From Candidatus Sulfotelmatobacter kueseliae (GTDB taxonomy: Bacteria; Acidobacteriota; Terriglobia; Terriglobales; Acidobacteriaceae), in assembly GCA_900290255.1 (NCBI GenBank), contig OMOD01000127.1, forward strand, positions 1-56,080: 56,080 nucleotides of DNA, in the 5' to 3' direction. The translations under genes and the position numbers were made by a program. Positions 1 through 8,820 of this stretch are shown here, one piece after another; the stretch's first letter is position 1, and every line of letters begins with the position of its first letter. The notes under the pieces are model-generated. The model saw only the letters and a program-made list of their open reading frames with translations, had not been told where the DNA came from and ran no database searches.

Positions 1-168
1 TCGTTCGTTTGCCGGGCGCGAAAATATGTGGGTAACGCCGCCACCAATGATCGATCCGATGATGCCCAGCACGATCGTCCAGAAGATCGTTATATGCACG
101 TGCATCACCGATTTCGCTATAACCCCCGAGATTAGCCCAATAAGAACATACCAGATTATGTGAAACAT
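1..168 (-). CDS. GlsB/YeaQ/YmgE-family small membrane protein (partial)
   Basis: This frame starts at an ATG at 168 behind a strong ribosome site (GGAGGAAAGA) and runs off the left edge after 56 codons. The translation begins MFHIIWYVLIGLISGVIAKS and continues with a second glycine-rich hydrophobic segment (WTIVLGIIGSIIGGGVTHIF). Two short glycine-rich membrane helices of this kind are typical of the transglycosylase-associated, stress-induced inner-membrane proteins of about 80-90 residues. The biochemical role of that family is not settled. The last third is missing because of the window edge. Confidence 0.75.
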   Translation of the reverse strand, partial: MFHIIWYVLIGLISGVIAKSVMHVHITIFWTIVLGIIGSIIGGGVTHIFSRPANER

Positions 169-290
169 ACTCTTTCCTCCAGCGTTTGCCTTCAAGCGAA
201 CCGATCCTAATCAATTTCCAAACGATCACCATGGCAGGGTAGTTGTTGCCAAGCGATCGCTTGTTCGAGAATCGTTACTCCGTACTCAGA

Positions 291-1175
291 CTACGCAGCT
301 TTACGCCCTCCGGTCGTGTCGGTCTTGCCCGGGTCGGTTTTTGCTTCCTTCGTAAAAGAGAGATTTTGGCCTCTCGTCTGCTCCGCAAGTCTTCGTTTTT
401 TCCACCGGTTGTAAAGAGGGACCGCTGCGCCTATGAGGAGTACCACCACGACAACAGAAACTAACAACCCTGCAGACCGGCTCGTGGACGCCTTTGCAGC
501 AGCTTCGGCAGGTGCAACAGGGGTACTGGCAGTCTCCGAAGATGGGCCGACAGGCGCGGTAGGTACAGCCGCGTCCGCGACAGGTGTGCTGACAGGCTCA
601 GCGGGTGCAGCTGCGGCAGCGGGTGTTGCGGACGACTTCCGAGGTCGTGCTGCCGGCTCCGTTCGGTGAACGGGGGTGGCCGCAGGGGGCGCGCTGGCAG
701 TTACCGCAGGCGTGCTGACAGTCGCGGCAGGTGCGGCGGCAGCCGCAGGAGGCGTGCTGACCGGCGCGCTGACAGCCGCATCGGGTGCATCCGCGGCAGG
801 TGCGGCAGCGGCCGCAGGAGGTGTGCTGATCGTCTCCGGAGTCGTGCTGACAGTCGCAGCAGGTGCAGCCGCGGCCGTCGCGCACTGTTCGGAGATCATA
901 TTGAATTCGGTGACAGCAATGCTGTTCTCAGCAGTACCTGCTTTGTGCCCAATGAAGTTTACGTCCTGGCCCACATACGCCTTGAGATCGGCGCTGCTGG
1001 TGATCTTGAAAATCTTGCCCGTGTTGTCTTCCGCAACAGTGTAGTTGCCGTACGAGCCACCCAGGCAACCTTTAATGTTGATCTGGTCTGTATTGTCGCT
1101 CGCCGTGGGAGTCTGTGCAAACCCCATCGCGACCAGCAGGGCCGGTACTACGATCAGCAGGAATATTTTCTTCAT
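291..1175 (-). CDS. Secreted Ala/Pro/Thr-rich protein with C-terminal membrane anchor
   Basis: A 294-residue protein. The start at 1175 has GGAGGATTCC directly upstream, and the first 20 residues (MKKIFLLIVVPALLVAMGFA) form a signal peptide. Residues about 30-100 form a small domain with the pattern IKGCLGGSYGNYTV..., which resembles the short OB-like domains (DUF5818 type) common in acidobacterial exported proteins; this is from memory of family style. Residues about 100-230 are a low-complexity linker of Ala, Pro, Ser and Thr made of degenerate repeats. It is followed by a transmembrane helix (GLLVSVVVVVLLIGAAVPL) and a basic tail (YNRWKKRR), so the C-terminus probably anchors in the inner membrane with the domain outside. 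No enzymatic motif is visible. It may be a surface or periplasmic tether. Confidence 0.75.
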   Translation of the reverse strand: MKKIFLLIVVPALLVAMGFAQTPTASDNTDQINIKGCLGGSYGNYTVAEDNTGKIFKITSSADLKAYVGQDVNFIGHKAGTAENSIAVTEFNMISEQCATAAAAPAATVSTTPETISTPPAAAAAPAADAPDAAVSAPVSTPPAAAAAPAATVSTPAVTASAPPAATPVHRTEPAARPRKSSATPAAAAAPAEPVSTPVADAAVPTAPVGPSSETASTPVAPAEAAAKASTSRSAGLLVSVVVVVLLIGAAVPLYNRWKKRRLAEQTRGQNLSFTKEAKTDPGKTDTTGGRKAA

Positions 1176-1800
1176 GGAATCCTCCGAGAAGTCTCGCCTT
1201 GCGGCGGTCTGAACTCCGCTTGGGTTTGATTGTGCCTCCGATTTCTCTGTCGAATTCTTGCGCGTTCAGGCCCCGGCTGGAAAACTTGGAGCACCCAAGT
1301 GAAACAACAACACAACCTTACCCGGTAAGAAGTGGGACAGTCTGTGCCAAATCGCTCACATCACCGCTCAGATCTAGAGAAAGGCGAACTAGGTATCGAT
1401 CAGACTCTTCCAGATTGCGCTGCTGTTCGAGTCCGTGCCCATAACAAGCTTGATGGGGGATGGTTGGCGTAACCAGGCGATTGCACTCACGATGCCGGCA
1501 TTCGTCCCGTAATAATGCCGCATAATGCCGCCCGGACTCGTCGGCATATCTCCTTCACTTCGCTTCCGGGAGCAACACCAGTTTGCCACTCAAGCCGCCG
1601 ATGATAGCTCCCACCACAATTGTGGCCACGAGAGTGTAATCGACTTCTATCAGGAGCACATCGTGCGATTTCAGCGGAATCACGTTGACGAGACCTCGCT
1701 TTCTTACTCGGTCTCATGCTGAAGTTACCACGGCGTGTTCGTCCGACGGCAATGGCCGAAACCGCGGCCGCGCGCGCGCGTGCTATAGTGCGTTGACGCT
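1176..1800. other. Intergenic region without a recognised gene
   Basis: About 625 bases with no gene I can support. A minus-strand stretch near 1560-1690 encodes a short hydrophobic peptide (TLVATIVVGAIIGGLSGKLV) that could be a remnant of a small membrane protein, but it lacks a convincing start. A 66-codon open frame on the minus strand (1389-1589) has no recognisable motif. The region probably contains the promoters for the flanking divergent genes. Confidence 0.4.
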
Positions 1801-2541
1801 ATGGGATCGTTTCTCTTCTTCGCCTTTTCATGGTGGGGGATTGTGGTGCGGGTTGTGGCGATTGTCCACTTCATCCGGCGGCGTCCGGATTTCTTCTGGA
1901 TTTGGGTAATCCTGATTCATCCAATCGGGGCGCTGGTCTACATCGCGGTCGAGGTAATCCCGGATGCGGGGCTGCTGCGCGATTCTTTTCAGATGTTCCC
2001 GCGGCGGCGGCGAATCGGCGAACTGGAGCGGATTGTTCTGGACAATCCGGCGGCGGGAAACTACGAAGAACTCGGCCTGCTCTATCTCGACGACGGCAAC
2101 TTCGCCAAGGCCCGCGCCTGCTACGACAAGGCGATTTCCTCGCGCACTGACCACGTAGATCCCTTCTACCGGCGCGGGATCGCCGAAATCGAACTCGGGG
2201 ACTTTGCCGCGGCTATGCCGGATCTGGAACACGTCGTCAGCTCCGACACCGACTATGACTTCTATCGCGCGATGGGACTGCTGGCGTGGGCGTATGCGCA
2301 GACCGGCCAGAACGAGAAGGCGGACGCGCTGTTTCGCGAGGCTACGAGGATTTCGACCATTTCGGAGACGTATTACCACTATGCGCTTTTCCTGCAGTCG
2401 CAGGGGCGCGGGGCCGAGGCGCGCGAGTGGGCGCAAAAGATTCTCGACAAGAAGCCGACCATGCCGGGATATTTGCGACGGCGAGAACGGCCATGGTTCC
2501 GCAAGGCTAGCGGGTTGCTGGGGCGGCTGAAGGCCGGGTGA
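1801..2541 (+). CDS. Membrane-anchored TPR-repeat protein
   Basis: A 246-residue protein starting at ATG 1801. Residues 1-50 hold two hydrophobic segments (FLFFAFSWWGIVVRVVAIVH and FFWIWVILIHPIGALVYIAV), so the N-terminus lies in the inner membrane. From residue about 75 there are tandem tetratricopeptide-type helices (for example NYEELGLLYLDDGNFAKARA, then FYRRGIAEIELGDFAAAMPD), four or five units that would form a protein-binding superhelix. The C-terminus is basic. The HAD phosphatase gene starts about 50 bases downstream, so the two may be co-transcribed. TPR membrane proteins usually act as assembly scaffolds; the partner is unknown here. Confidence 0.75.
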   Translation: MGSFLFFAFSWWGIVVRVVAIVHFIRRRPDFFWIWVILIHPIGALVYIAVEVIPDAGLLRDSFQMFPRRRRIGELERIVLDNPAAGNYEELGLLYLDDGNFAKARACYDKAISSRTDHVDPFYRRGIAEIELGDFAAAMPDLEHVVSSDTDYDFYRAMGLLAWAYAQTGQNEKADALFREATRISTISETYYHYALFLQSQGRGAEAREWAQKILDKKPTMPGYLRRRERPWFRKASGLLGRLKAG

Positions 2542-2593
2542 GATGTCTCAGCACGGGCGACCGTCCCCACATGGCCAGATGCTAAAATTACGG

Positions 2594-3469
2594 ATGGTGA
2601 CGAGTTCCAAGGGTTCTATCCGGCTGCTGGCCACGGATATCGACGGCACGCTGCTCAATCCTCAATTTCAGATTTCCGAAGGCGACCTGGCGGCGCTGCG
2701 GCAGGCGCACGCGGCGGGCATCGAAATCGTGTTGGTGACTGGGCGGCGGCATACGTTTGCCTTGCCCATCGCGAAGCAGTTAGGGTTTGATTTGTGGCTG
2801 ATCAGTTCGAATGGCGCGGTGACGCGGTCGCTGGCGAGCGAGACGTTTCATCGCGACCTGATGCCGGCAGAAACCTGCCGGCAGCTCTGCCGGGCCATGC
2901 AAGAATTCCGCGGCAACACGGTTCTGACTTTTGATAGCGAATCGAAGGGAGCCATCGTACTGGAGCGGCTGGATGAGATCGGGCCGAGCATCCGGCGCTG
3001 GGTGGAGAAGAACATGGAGTTCATCGAGTTCGTGGTGCCGATCGAAAAGGCGGTGGTGCGCGATCCGGTGCAAACCATGTTCTGTGGAACGATGGCGCGG
3101 ATGAATGAGGCGCTGCGGGCGCTCGATGCGGCAGGAATGGATGGCAAGATCACGGTCCTACGGACGGAGTATCCGGCGCGGGATTTGTCCATGGTTGATG
3201 TGCTCAATGCCGGCTGCTCGAAGGGACATGCGCTGGAGCGATGGGCGGCGCACCGCGGCTACCAGCGCGATGAGGTCATGGCCATCGGTGACAATCACAA
3301 TGACGTGGAGATGCTTGAGTTTGCCGGGCACCCGGTTATCATGGGGAATGCCTGCGAGGAGTTGCGCGGGCGCGGCTGGAGGGTGACCCGCGGCAACGAT
3401 GATTGTGGGGTCGCGGCAGCGGTGGAGGAGATCGTCAGTGGCCAGTGGCCAGTGGTCAGTGGTCAGTGA
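2594..3469 (+). CDS. HAD-superfamily Cof-type phosphatase
   Basis: A 291-residue cytosolic phosphatase of the Cof subfamily. Motif I is LLATDIDGTLL (nucleophile Asp15, acid/base Asp17 from the ATG at 2594). A cap domain occupies the middle, and motif III/IV is present near the C-terminus (KGHALERW, then AIGDNHNDVEMLEFAG). I chose ATG 2594 because family members begin a few residues before motif I; an upstream in-frame ATG at 2543 would add 17 atypical residues. Substrates of this family are usually sugar phosphates or flavin-type phosphates and cannot be assigned from sequence. The last eleven codons and the stop lie in a tandem heptamer repeat (3436-3469), so the native C-terminus has been replaced or extended by repeat sequence. 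Confidence 0.88.
   Translation: MVTSSKGSIRLLATDIDGTLLNPQFQISEGDLAALRQAHAAGIEIVLVTGRRHTFALPIAKQLGFDLWLISSNGAVTRSLASETFHRDLMPAETCRQLCRAMQEFRGNTVLTFDSESKGAIVLERLDEIGPSIRRWVEKNMEFIEFVVPIEKAVVRDPVQTMFCGTMARMNEALRALDAAGMDGKITVLRTEYPARDLSMVDVLNAGCSKGHALERWAAHRGYQRDEVMAIGDNHNDVEMLEFAGHPVIMGNACEELRGRGWRVTRGNDDCGVAAAVEEIVSGQWPVVSGQ
3436..3469 (+). repeat. Tandem CAGTGGY heptamers at the end of the HAD gene
   Basis: Four full 7-bp units (CAGTGGC, CAGTGGC, CAGTGGT, CAGTGGT) and a partial fifth unit, CAGTGA. The partial unit contains the TGA stop of the HAD gene, so the array is translated. The same unit family recurs at 14810, 27302, 29441, 29611, 31329 and 31419. Confidence 0.9.
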
Positions 3470-3481
3470 ACGGGCGGGCGA

Positions 3482-4306
3482 ATGCGACGGTTTTGGTCAT
3501 TTCGGCTGAGGGGTGCAGCAATCGCGATCATCGCGGTGGCGGTGCTTCCCTGCTTTGCCGCAGAAGTTGCGGTGCTTAGAAACGGGTTCTCGATCCGCTA
3601 TGAACGGCGGGAAGTGGTAGGCGATGTCACACGGCTCTATGTCAACGCCGACGGATCGAGTTATGTGGACGTGCCCACGGCGGAGATTGAGCACTTCGAA
3701 GCGGCGCCGGAGTTGCCAGCACCTTCTTTCCTGGGAACGGCGAACGATGGGCGATCCGAGAGACCTGGGTTTCCCGGGCGACCGAACACCGACCTGGGTG
3801 AAGTCGTGAACGAGGCCAGCGGGCGCTACCGGCTGGATCCGGACCTGGTGAACAGCGTCATCAAGGCGGAGAGCGGATTCAATGTGCGGGCGGTGTCGCC
3901 GAAGGGCGCGCAGGGATTGATGCAGCTGATGCCGGGAACCGCCTCGCAGCTGGGCGTGCCCAATGTATTCGATCCGCGGGCCAACGTCGAGGGTGGGACG
4001 AAATACCTGCGGGAATTGCTGGAGCGCTACAACTTTGACCTGGTGAAGGCGCTGGCCGCTTACAATGCCGGGCCGCAGCGGGTGGAGCAGTTTGGCGGCG
4101 TGCCTCCGTATTACGAGACGCGGGCGTATGTGGCGCGTGTGGTAAGAGATTTCAATAAAAAGAAAGTGGCGCAGAAGGCCGGGTCGGCGACAGGGCAGAA
4201 AACGGCTCCCGCCAAAGCGACCAGTGCGCAGGGCGCCGCAAGCAAGGGCCACAATTCCGGATCTGTGAATCAGAACAAGGCCAGCGCCGGGCAGGCGAGC
4301 GAGTAG
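3482..4306 (+). CDS. Lytic transglycosylase (SLT domain)
   Basis: A 274-residue exported murein hydrolase. Residues 1-27 are a signal peptide ending in CFAAE. The SLT domain occupies about residues 107-225: catalytic glutamate in VIKAESGFN (Glu130), then GAQGLMQLMPGTA and AYNAGPQRV, all hallmark motifs of the Slt70/MltC-type goose-lysozyme fold. Such enzymes cleave the MurNAc-GlcNAc bond with formation of 1,6-anhydroMurNAc in the periplasm. A short SH3-like segment (AVLRNGFSIRYERREVVGD) precedes it, and the C-terminal 50 residues are a Lys/Ala/Thr/Ser-rich disordered tail. The gene starts 12 bases after the HAD gene and ends before a pair of GC-rich hairpin repeats. Confidence 0.92.
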   Translation: MRRFWSFRLRGAAIAIIAVAVLPCFAAEVAVLRNGFSIRYERREVVGDVTRLYVNADGSSYVDVPTAEIEHFEAAPELPAPSFLGTANDGRSERPGFPGRPNTDLGEVVNEASGRYRLDPDLVNSVIKAESGFNVRAVSPKGAQGLMQLMPGTASQLGVPNVFDPRANVEGGTKYLRELLERYNFDLVKALAAYNAGPQRVEQFGGVPPYYETRAYVARVVRDFNKKKVAQKAGSATGQKTAPAKATSAQGAASKGHNSGSVNQNKASAGQASE

Positions 4307-4320
4307 GGCGAAACCAAAGG

Positions 4321-4398
4321 CCGCGGGCAAGAGTGCCCGCGCCACACAACCGAGAAACAAGGAAAGATCAGAGCGCGGGTGAGCGCGCCCGCGCCACA
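4321..4398. repeat. Two copies of a GC-rich hairpin repeat ending CGCGCCACA
   Basis: Copy 1 (4321-4346) and copy 2 (4373-4398) each have a GCGGG arm, a short loop, a CCCGC arm and then GCCACA. They lie between the lytic transglycosylase and the flippase-like gene and could fold as hairpins in RNA. They resemble dispersed intergenic repeats rather than a terminator, because no U-tract follows. Confidence 0.6.
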
Positions 4399-4489
4399 GG
4401 TTTGACCCGGTGCGCGAGGTCATTTACCTTGGGAACTGCCGTTTCCCACTTCGCGTTGCAAGGGCCGCGGCGCGGAGATACTCTCCCCC

Positions 4490-5569
4490 ATGGATCGAAA
4501 GCGCATTCTGGCCAGCGTGGTGGTGTTCCTCATCCTGGCGGTTCTGGTTTATCTGCAATACCGGCACTGGCGGACGTTTGACTGGCCAACTTTCTGGAGC
4601 CAAACCCACCGTATCAACAAGTTTCGCGTTTTGTACGCAGTCGCTCTGATCTATTTCGCATACGTTCTCCGGGCGGTACGGTGGAAGATTTTCCTGAGGC
4701 CGGTAAAACCGACAGTGAAAGCGGCCGAACTGCTCTCGCCCACGCTGATCGGATTCACCGGGATAGCTTTGCTGGGGCGTGCGGGAGAGTTCATTCGCCC
4801 GTATTTGATCGCGCGCCGGACAGATCTTCCCTTCTCCTCGCAACTGGCAGTTTGGGCGGTGGAGCGAATTTTTGACATCGGCGCCTTCGCTTTTCTCATC
4901 GTGCTGGCAATTTTTCTGCCGAGCGCGCTGCCTTCGATTCCGCACCCGGAATATTACACGCGCTTTCGTGAAGCGGGATTCCTTCTGATTGCGTTGGTGT
5001 TAGCGACCACAGCGGCAGCAGTGGTAATCGGTCGCAAGGGTGAGGCGGCAGCGCGATGGGTAGAGCAACGGTTCGCGCACGTGCCGTCGAAAGTCGGGGC
5101 GAGCTTTGGGCACAAGCTGGGGCAAAAAGTGCGGGAATTCGGCATCGGGCTGAACACGATTCATGGACCATGGTCGCTGCTTTGGCTGACGCTGGTTTCG
5201 GTGGGCATGTGGTACGTGATTGCGCTGGCGTACAAAGCGGTGACGCATTCTTATGGAGCGGATGCTTTAGAGATTCCAGTTTCACAGTTGCTGATTCTGA
5301 TGGGATCGAGCATGGTGGGATCGATGCTGCAGCTCCCGGCCGTGGGCGGCGGATCACAGATGGCGACCATTGCGACGCTGTCGAGCGTGTTTGATGTGCC
5401 CCCGGAGATGGCGGCCAGTTGCGGGATCCTGCTATGGCTGGTAACGTTTGCGGCGGTCGTTCCGGTCGGATTACTGCTGTCGCATCACGAGAGATTATCG
5501 CTAAGGAAGTTGTCGGTGGAGAGCCATCACGCGGAAGAAACGGAGATGGGAAACCCGCCGGCGAGCTGA
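4490..5569 (+). CDS. Flippase-like / lysylphosphatidylglycerol synthase transmembrane-region protein
   Basis: A 359-residue integral membrane protein with about seven or eight hydrophobic segments. It has the family features of the UPF0104/LPG-synthase TM region: RAVRWKIFLRP after the second helix, the FTGIALLGRAGEFIRPYLI segment, and AVERIFDIGAF. A late glycine-rich motif reads LQLPAVGGGSQMA. Proteins of this type move or modify lipid-linked molecules at the inner membrane (MprF flippase half, dolichol-P-mannose-associated proteins). There is no soluble aminoacyl-transferase domain, so it would be a transporter-type member. The ATG at 4490 is the first plausible start. It is monocistronic in appearance. 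Confidence 0.8.
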   Translation: MDRKRILASVVVFLILAVLVYLQYRHWRTFDWPTFWSQTHRINKFRVLYAVALIYFAYVLRAVRWKIFLRPVKPTVKAAELLSPTLIGFTGIALLGRAGEFIRPYLIARRTDLPFSSQLAVWAVERIFDIGAFAFLIVLAIFLPSALPSIPHPEYYTRFREAGFLLIALVLATTAAAVVIGRKGEAAARWVEQRFAHVPSKVGASFGHKLGQKVREFGIGLNTIHGPWSLLWLTLVSVGMWYVIALAYKAVTHSYGADALEIPVSQLLILMGSSMVGSMLQLPAVGGGSQMATIATLSSVFDVPPEMAASCGILLWLVTFAAVVPVGLLLSHHERLSLRKLSVESHHAEETEMGNPPAS

Positions 5570-5687
5570 GGCTCGGCTTTCCCGGACTCATCGTGCCCCG
5601 TGCGGCTTGTCCGGGTTCCCTCGACTTCGCTCGGGACAGGCTCCGACCCGGACCCACACCAGCACCTGCACCCGCACTTCGCCGCCG

Positions 5688-6833
5688 CTACTCCGTGACC
5701 ACCGACTTCACCAGGTTCCGGGGATGGTCTACGTCATATCCCTTCTTTGTGGCAACGTGGTAGGCGAAGAGCTGCAGAGGAATCACTTCCACCACGGGCA
5801 GCAGCAATTCGGGAGCAGCGGGCACGTAGAAAACATGGGCCGCGATGTTGGCGACTTCGGTGTCGCCCTCGGTCGCTACAGCCACCAGTGATCCGCGGCG
5901 GGATTTCACTTCCTTCATAACCTCGAGGGTTCGCCGATAGCGCAAGACGGAATCGGGATCGCTGTGGTCGCAGGTGGCGAGCACGACCACGGGCAAAGTC
6001 TCATCCACCAGGGCATTGGGACCGTGCTTGAGCTCGCCCGCGGGATACCCTTCCGCGTGGGCGTAGGAAATTTCCTTCAACTTGAGCGCGCCCTCGCGGG
6101 CAATGGCGTAGTGCACGCCGCGCCCAAGATAGAGGAACTTTTCCGCCTTGAAGTGGACGGCTCCGAACTCCTCGGCGAGATCGTCCCATGAGCGCAGGTT
6201 CTGCTCGATGGCCTGCGGAAGGCGCTCGAGGCGCTCCAGGTACACGCGGGTGACTTCCGAAGTCATGCGTCCGCGCTTGCGGGCCAGAAACAGTGCCATC
6301 AGATGGAGGATGGTCAGCTGCGCGGTGAAACTCTTGGTGGCGGGAATGGCCAACTCGGGGCCAGCTCCTGAGATCAGGGCAGCGGAAGCCTCGCGCACAA
6401 TCGTGGTCCGATCCACGTTGGAGACGGCGATGGTCTGCACCCCGCGCCGGGAAGCCTCGCGTTGTGCCGCGATCGTGTCCGCAGTTTCTCCCGACTGGGT
6501 AATCACCATCACGATGGGAGCAGTGGCGGCATGAGTCGAGCGATAGCAGTATTCGCTGGCGTATTCGACGTCAACCGGTATACCGGAGAGATCCTCGATC
6601 ATGATTTCGCCGGCGAGGCCTGCGTGACGGCTCGATCCGCTGGCGGCGATGATGAGCTTCCCGAAGGTCAGCAGCGAAGTTTCAATGGCATGTAACTCGC
6701 CGGGAAAAATCATATCGTCTTTGACGTGCTTGGCGACCGTCTTGGCGATGGACGCGGGCTGCTCGTAGATCTCCCGCCGCATGATGTGGGAATGCTGGCT
6801 GGTACCGTTTTTCTTCGGTTTGATCGGAGTCAT
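5688..6833 (-). CDS. GlmS-like isomerase (two SIS domains) without the glutaminase domain
   Basis: A 381-residue protein that matches the C-terminal isomerase half of glucosamine-6-phosphate synthase. It starts just before the conserved HIMRREIYEQP segment. SIS1 holds ASGSSRHAGLAGEIMIED and TQSGETADTIAA (sugar-phosphate binding). SIS2 holds GRGVHYAIAREGALKLKEIS and the EGYPAGELKHGP motif, and the protein ends PRNLVKSVVTE like GlmS. The N-terminal class II amidotransferase domain with its catalytic Cys1 is absent, and no such domain is encoded nearby. It could use free ammonia, act as a hexosamine deaminase/isomerase, or be a regulatory paralogue. It is separated from the downstream MFS gene on the same strand by a heptamer inverted-repeat pair. 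Confidence 0.87.
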   Translation of the reverse strand: MTPIKPKKNGTSQHSHIMRREIYEQPASIAKTVAKHVKDDMIFPGELHAIETSLLTFGKLIIAASGSSRHAGLAGEIMIEDLSGIPVDVEYASEYCYRSTHAATAPIVMVITQSGETADTIAAQREASRRGVQTIAVSNVDRTTIVREASAALISGAGPELAIPATKSFTAQLTILHLMALFLARKRGRMTSEVTRVYLERLERLPQAIEQNLRSWDDLAEEFGAVHFKAEKFLYLGRGVHYAIAREGALKLKEISYAHAEGYPAGELKHGPNALVDETLPVVVLATCDHSDPDSVLRYRRTLEVMKEVKSRRGSLVAVATEGDTEVANIAAHVFYVPAAPELLLPVVEVIPLQLFAYHVATKKGYDVDHPRNLVKSVVTE

Positions 6834-6887
6834 GGGGACAAGGCGAGACTAAATCATTCGCGGGGCGTGGGGCAAACGAGGGCGTGC

Positions 6888-6999
6888 GATTGCAGATTTG
6901 AGATTTTAGATTTCAGAGTCGAAGATCCGACCCTATCAGAGCTGTTCTGTCTTCGTCCTCATCTGCTTTTCAATCTGAAATCTGCAATCTGAAATCGGC
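6888..6999. repeat. Inverted pair of tandem GATTTNA heptamers
   Basis: The left array at 6888-6915 is GATTGCA, GATTTGA, GATTTTA, GATTTCA. The right array at 6972-6999 is AATCTGA, AATCTGC, AATCTGA, AATCGGC, the inverse complement pattern. About 56 bases separate them. The pair fills the gap between the SIS-domain gene and the MFS gene and could form a long imperfect stem. Confidence 0.85.
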
Positions 7000-7005
7000 A
7001 ATGCC

Positions 7006-8820
7006 TCAGTTTGCGCCCTTGCCTTCAAAGTGGGCTTCGATTTCCTCCAGCGTTTTCCCTTTCGTTTCCGGGAGGAACCAGACGGCTGTGATGAAGAAAA
7101 TCACGGTGCAGGCAGCAAAGCCGAAAAACATGGTGGAGTAGCCGTACTTGCCGACCGTGGGAAGAAAAATCGCCGCGATTCCGGTGGAGACTCCCTGGTT
7201 GAGCACCAACGCGATGCTCATTCCATTGGAGCGGATGCGGGTGGGCATCAACTCGGAAAGGGCCAGCCAGACGCACACGCCCGGACCAATGGCAAAAGAT
7301 GCGATGAACAGGAAAAGGGTGAGGGCCACAAGCCAGCCATTGCCGGTGCCCGGAAGGGGCGTGATCAACGCATTTTCGATCCTCAGGGGCGCCTCGCGCG
7401 AGGCATCGAGATCGCCAAACGGATTGGAGAAAAAGGCTACGACCTTGTTTACAGGCACGCAGCCCGCGCGCGTAATTTGGATCGGCTTGGAAGCCGGATC
7501 GTCGGAACGCACGGCCTGGCTCGCCGCCCGGAAATCGCCGTACGAATAGATGACGACCAGCGAGGTTGTCCGACCCGACGCCGCATCGCTGCTGCCGCCG
7601 GTTTCTTTCAGGAGCCTGCCGGCTAATTCGTCGTTGTAGATCAGGGTGAGTTTCTGATCGGCGCCGACCATGCCCTGCACCGCGCCGCGCGTGTCCACGC
7701 GCTGCTTTTCGGTTCGAACAAACAGCAGGCCGGCGCAGATGACGGAAACGATGATGCCGGCAGTCCCGATTCCCAATAGAAACTTTCGGCCCTTGCGGTC
7801 CACCAGCACCACCGCCACAAGCGTCACGAAAAAGTTGACAAAGGTGAACAAGACGTAGCCCACATGGGCAGCCAGGTCGGAAAGCCCGCTCTGCAAAAGA
7901 ATGTTGGTGTTGTAGGCGATGATCGAGTTAATGCCCGTGGCCTGGGTAAAGGCGAGAACGATACAGGCCAGAACGAAGGGGATCACGTATTTGCGGCGCA
8001 GGAGGGACTCTTTGGCGCCACCAGCGGCCGACGTGTTCTTCTTTTCGGAGGCAAGGACTTCCTCCATTTCCCGGATTTCCCGGTTCGCCTGCTCCGCGTC
8101 GCGGGAACGCAGGAGGGCGGCGTAGGCGGCATCTTTCTTCCCCCGGCGCAGCAACCAGCGCGGCGACTCCGCCACCATCAGGCTCCCGATCAGAAACAGA
8201 ATGCCGCCAGGCAGAGCAGCCCAGAAGATCCCGCGCCAAGCTGAGTCTTTGAAGTGGAAGATAGCGGCCGGATCGGCAAGCTGCGCCACATGCTCCAGAC
8301 GGAAACTGAACAGTAGACCGATGAGCGCGGCAACCGCGATTCCGGCCGTCAGCATCCACTGGAACATGCCCGCTCCCTTGCCACGGCCCGAGGCCAGCAG
8401 ACATTCCGCCAGATAAAGCGGGACGGCCACTCCGATCAGCCCCACACTGAGCCCCTGCAACAACTGCCCGAGCACCAGCGGTCCGTAACCGTGGGACAGA
8501 GCAATCATCGGAATGCTGATGACGAACAGGAGGCCGCTGACTGTCATCAGAGACTTGCGGCCCATCCAATCCGCCAACAGGCCGGCGAAAAGAGTCGAGA
8601 GCACGGCTCCCAACATGGGAGCGGCAACGACATAGGACAGCTGGCCGGCATTCAGATCGGAGGTCGCCTGCAAGTAGGGCAGGGCGCCCGCAATGACGCC
8701 GACGACCGCTCCGTAGAGCAGGCCGCCCAGGCCGGCCACCGCCAGCAACAATCGGTTGTAAAAGGATAAGGACTTTTGATTGACCACAGAGTTTGTGTTG
8801 CTTGCGATCTCAGCCGTCAT
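7006..8820 (-). CDS. MFS sugar-porter family transporter with large periplasmic loop
   Basis: A 604-residue, 12-helix major facilitator of the sugar porter family in the inner membrane. Signatures: DWMGRKSLM between helices 2 and 3, AESPRWLLRRG after helix 6, DRKGRKFLLG between helices 8 and 9, and the terminal LPETKGKTLEEIE. About 120 residues (roughly 370-492) form a hydrophilic segment between helices 9 and 10, which faces the periplasm. Ordinary bacterial sugar porters are about 460-490 residues. Loop-9 insertions are known in the HMIT/INT proton-myo-inositol symporters, so an inositol-like or sugar substrate is a reasonable guess. Proton symport is presumed from the family. Confidence 0.9.
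   Translation of the reverse strand: MTAEIASNTNSVVNQKSLSFYNRLLLAVAGLGGLLYGAVVGVIAGALPYLQATSDLNAGQLSYVVAAPMLGAVLSTLFAGLLADWMGRKSLMTVSGLLFVISIPMIALSHGYGPLVLGQLLQGLSVGLIGVAVPLYLAECLLASGRGKGAGMFQWMLTAGIAVAALIGLLFSFRLEHVAQLADPAAIFHFKDSAWRGIFWAALPGGILFLIGSLMVAESPRWLLRRGKKDAAYAALLRSRDAEQANREIREMEEVLASEKKNTSAAGGAKESLLRRKYVIPFVLACIVLAFTQATGINSIIAYNTNILLQSGLSDLAAHVGYVLFTFVNFFVTLVAVVLVDRKGRKFLLGIGTAGIIVSVICAGLLFVRTEKQRVDTRGAVQGMVGADQKLTLIYNDELAGRLLKETGGSSDAASGRTTSLVVIYSYGDFRAASQAVRSDDPASKPIQITRAGCVPVNKVVAFFSNPFGDLDASREAPLRIENALITPLPGTGNGWLVALTLFLFIASFAIGPGVCVWLALSELMPTRIRSNGMSIALVLNQGVSTGIAAIFLPTVGKYGYSTMFFGFAACTVIFFITAVWFLPETKGKTLEEIEAHFEGKGAN

Noticed and set aside
1389-1717. Two short minus-strand frames (66 and 76 codons)
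   Set aside because: No start signals, motifs or codon bias; only a possible remnant of a membrane peptide.
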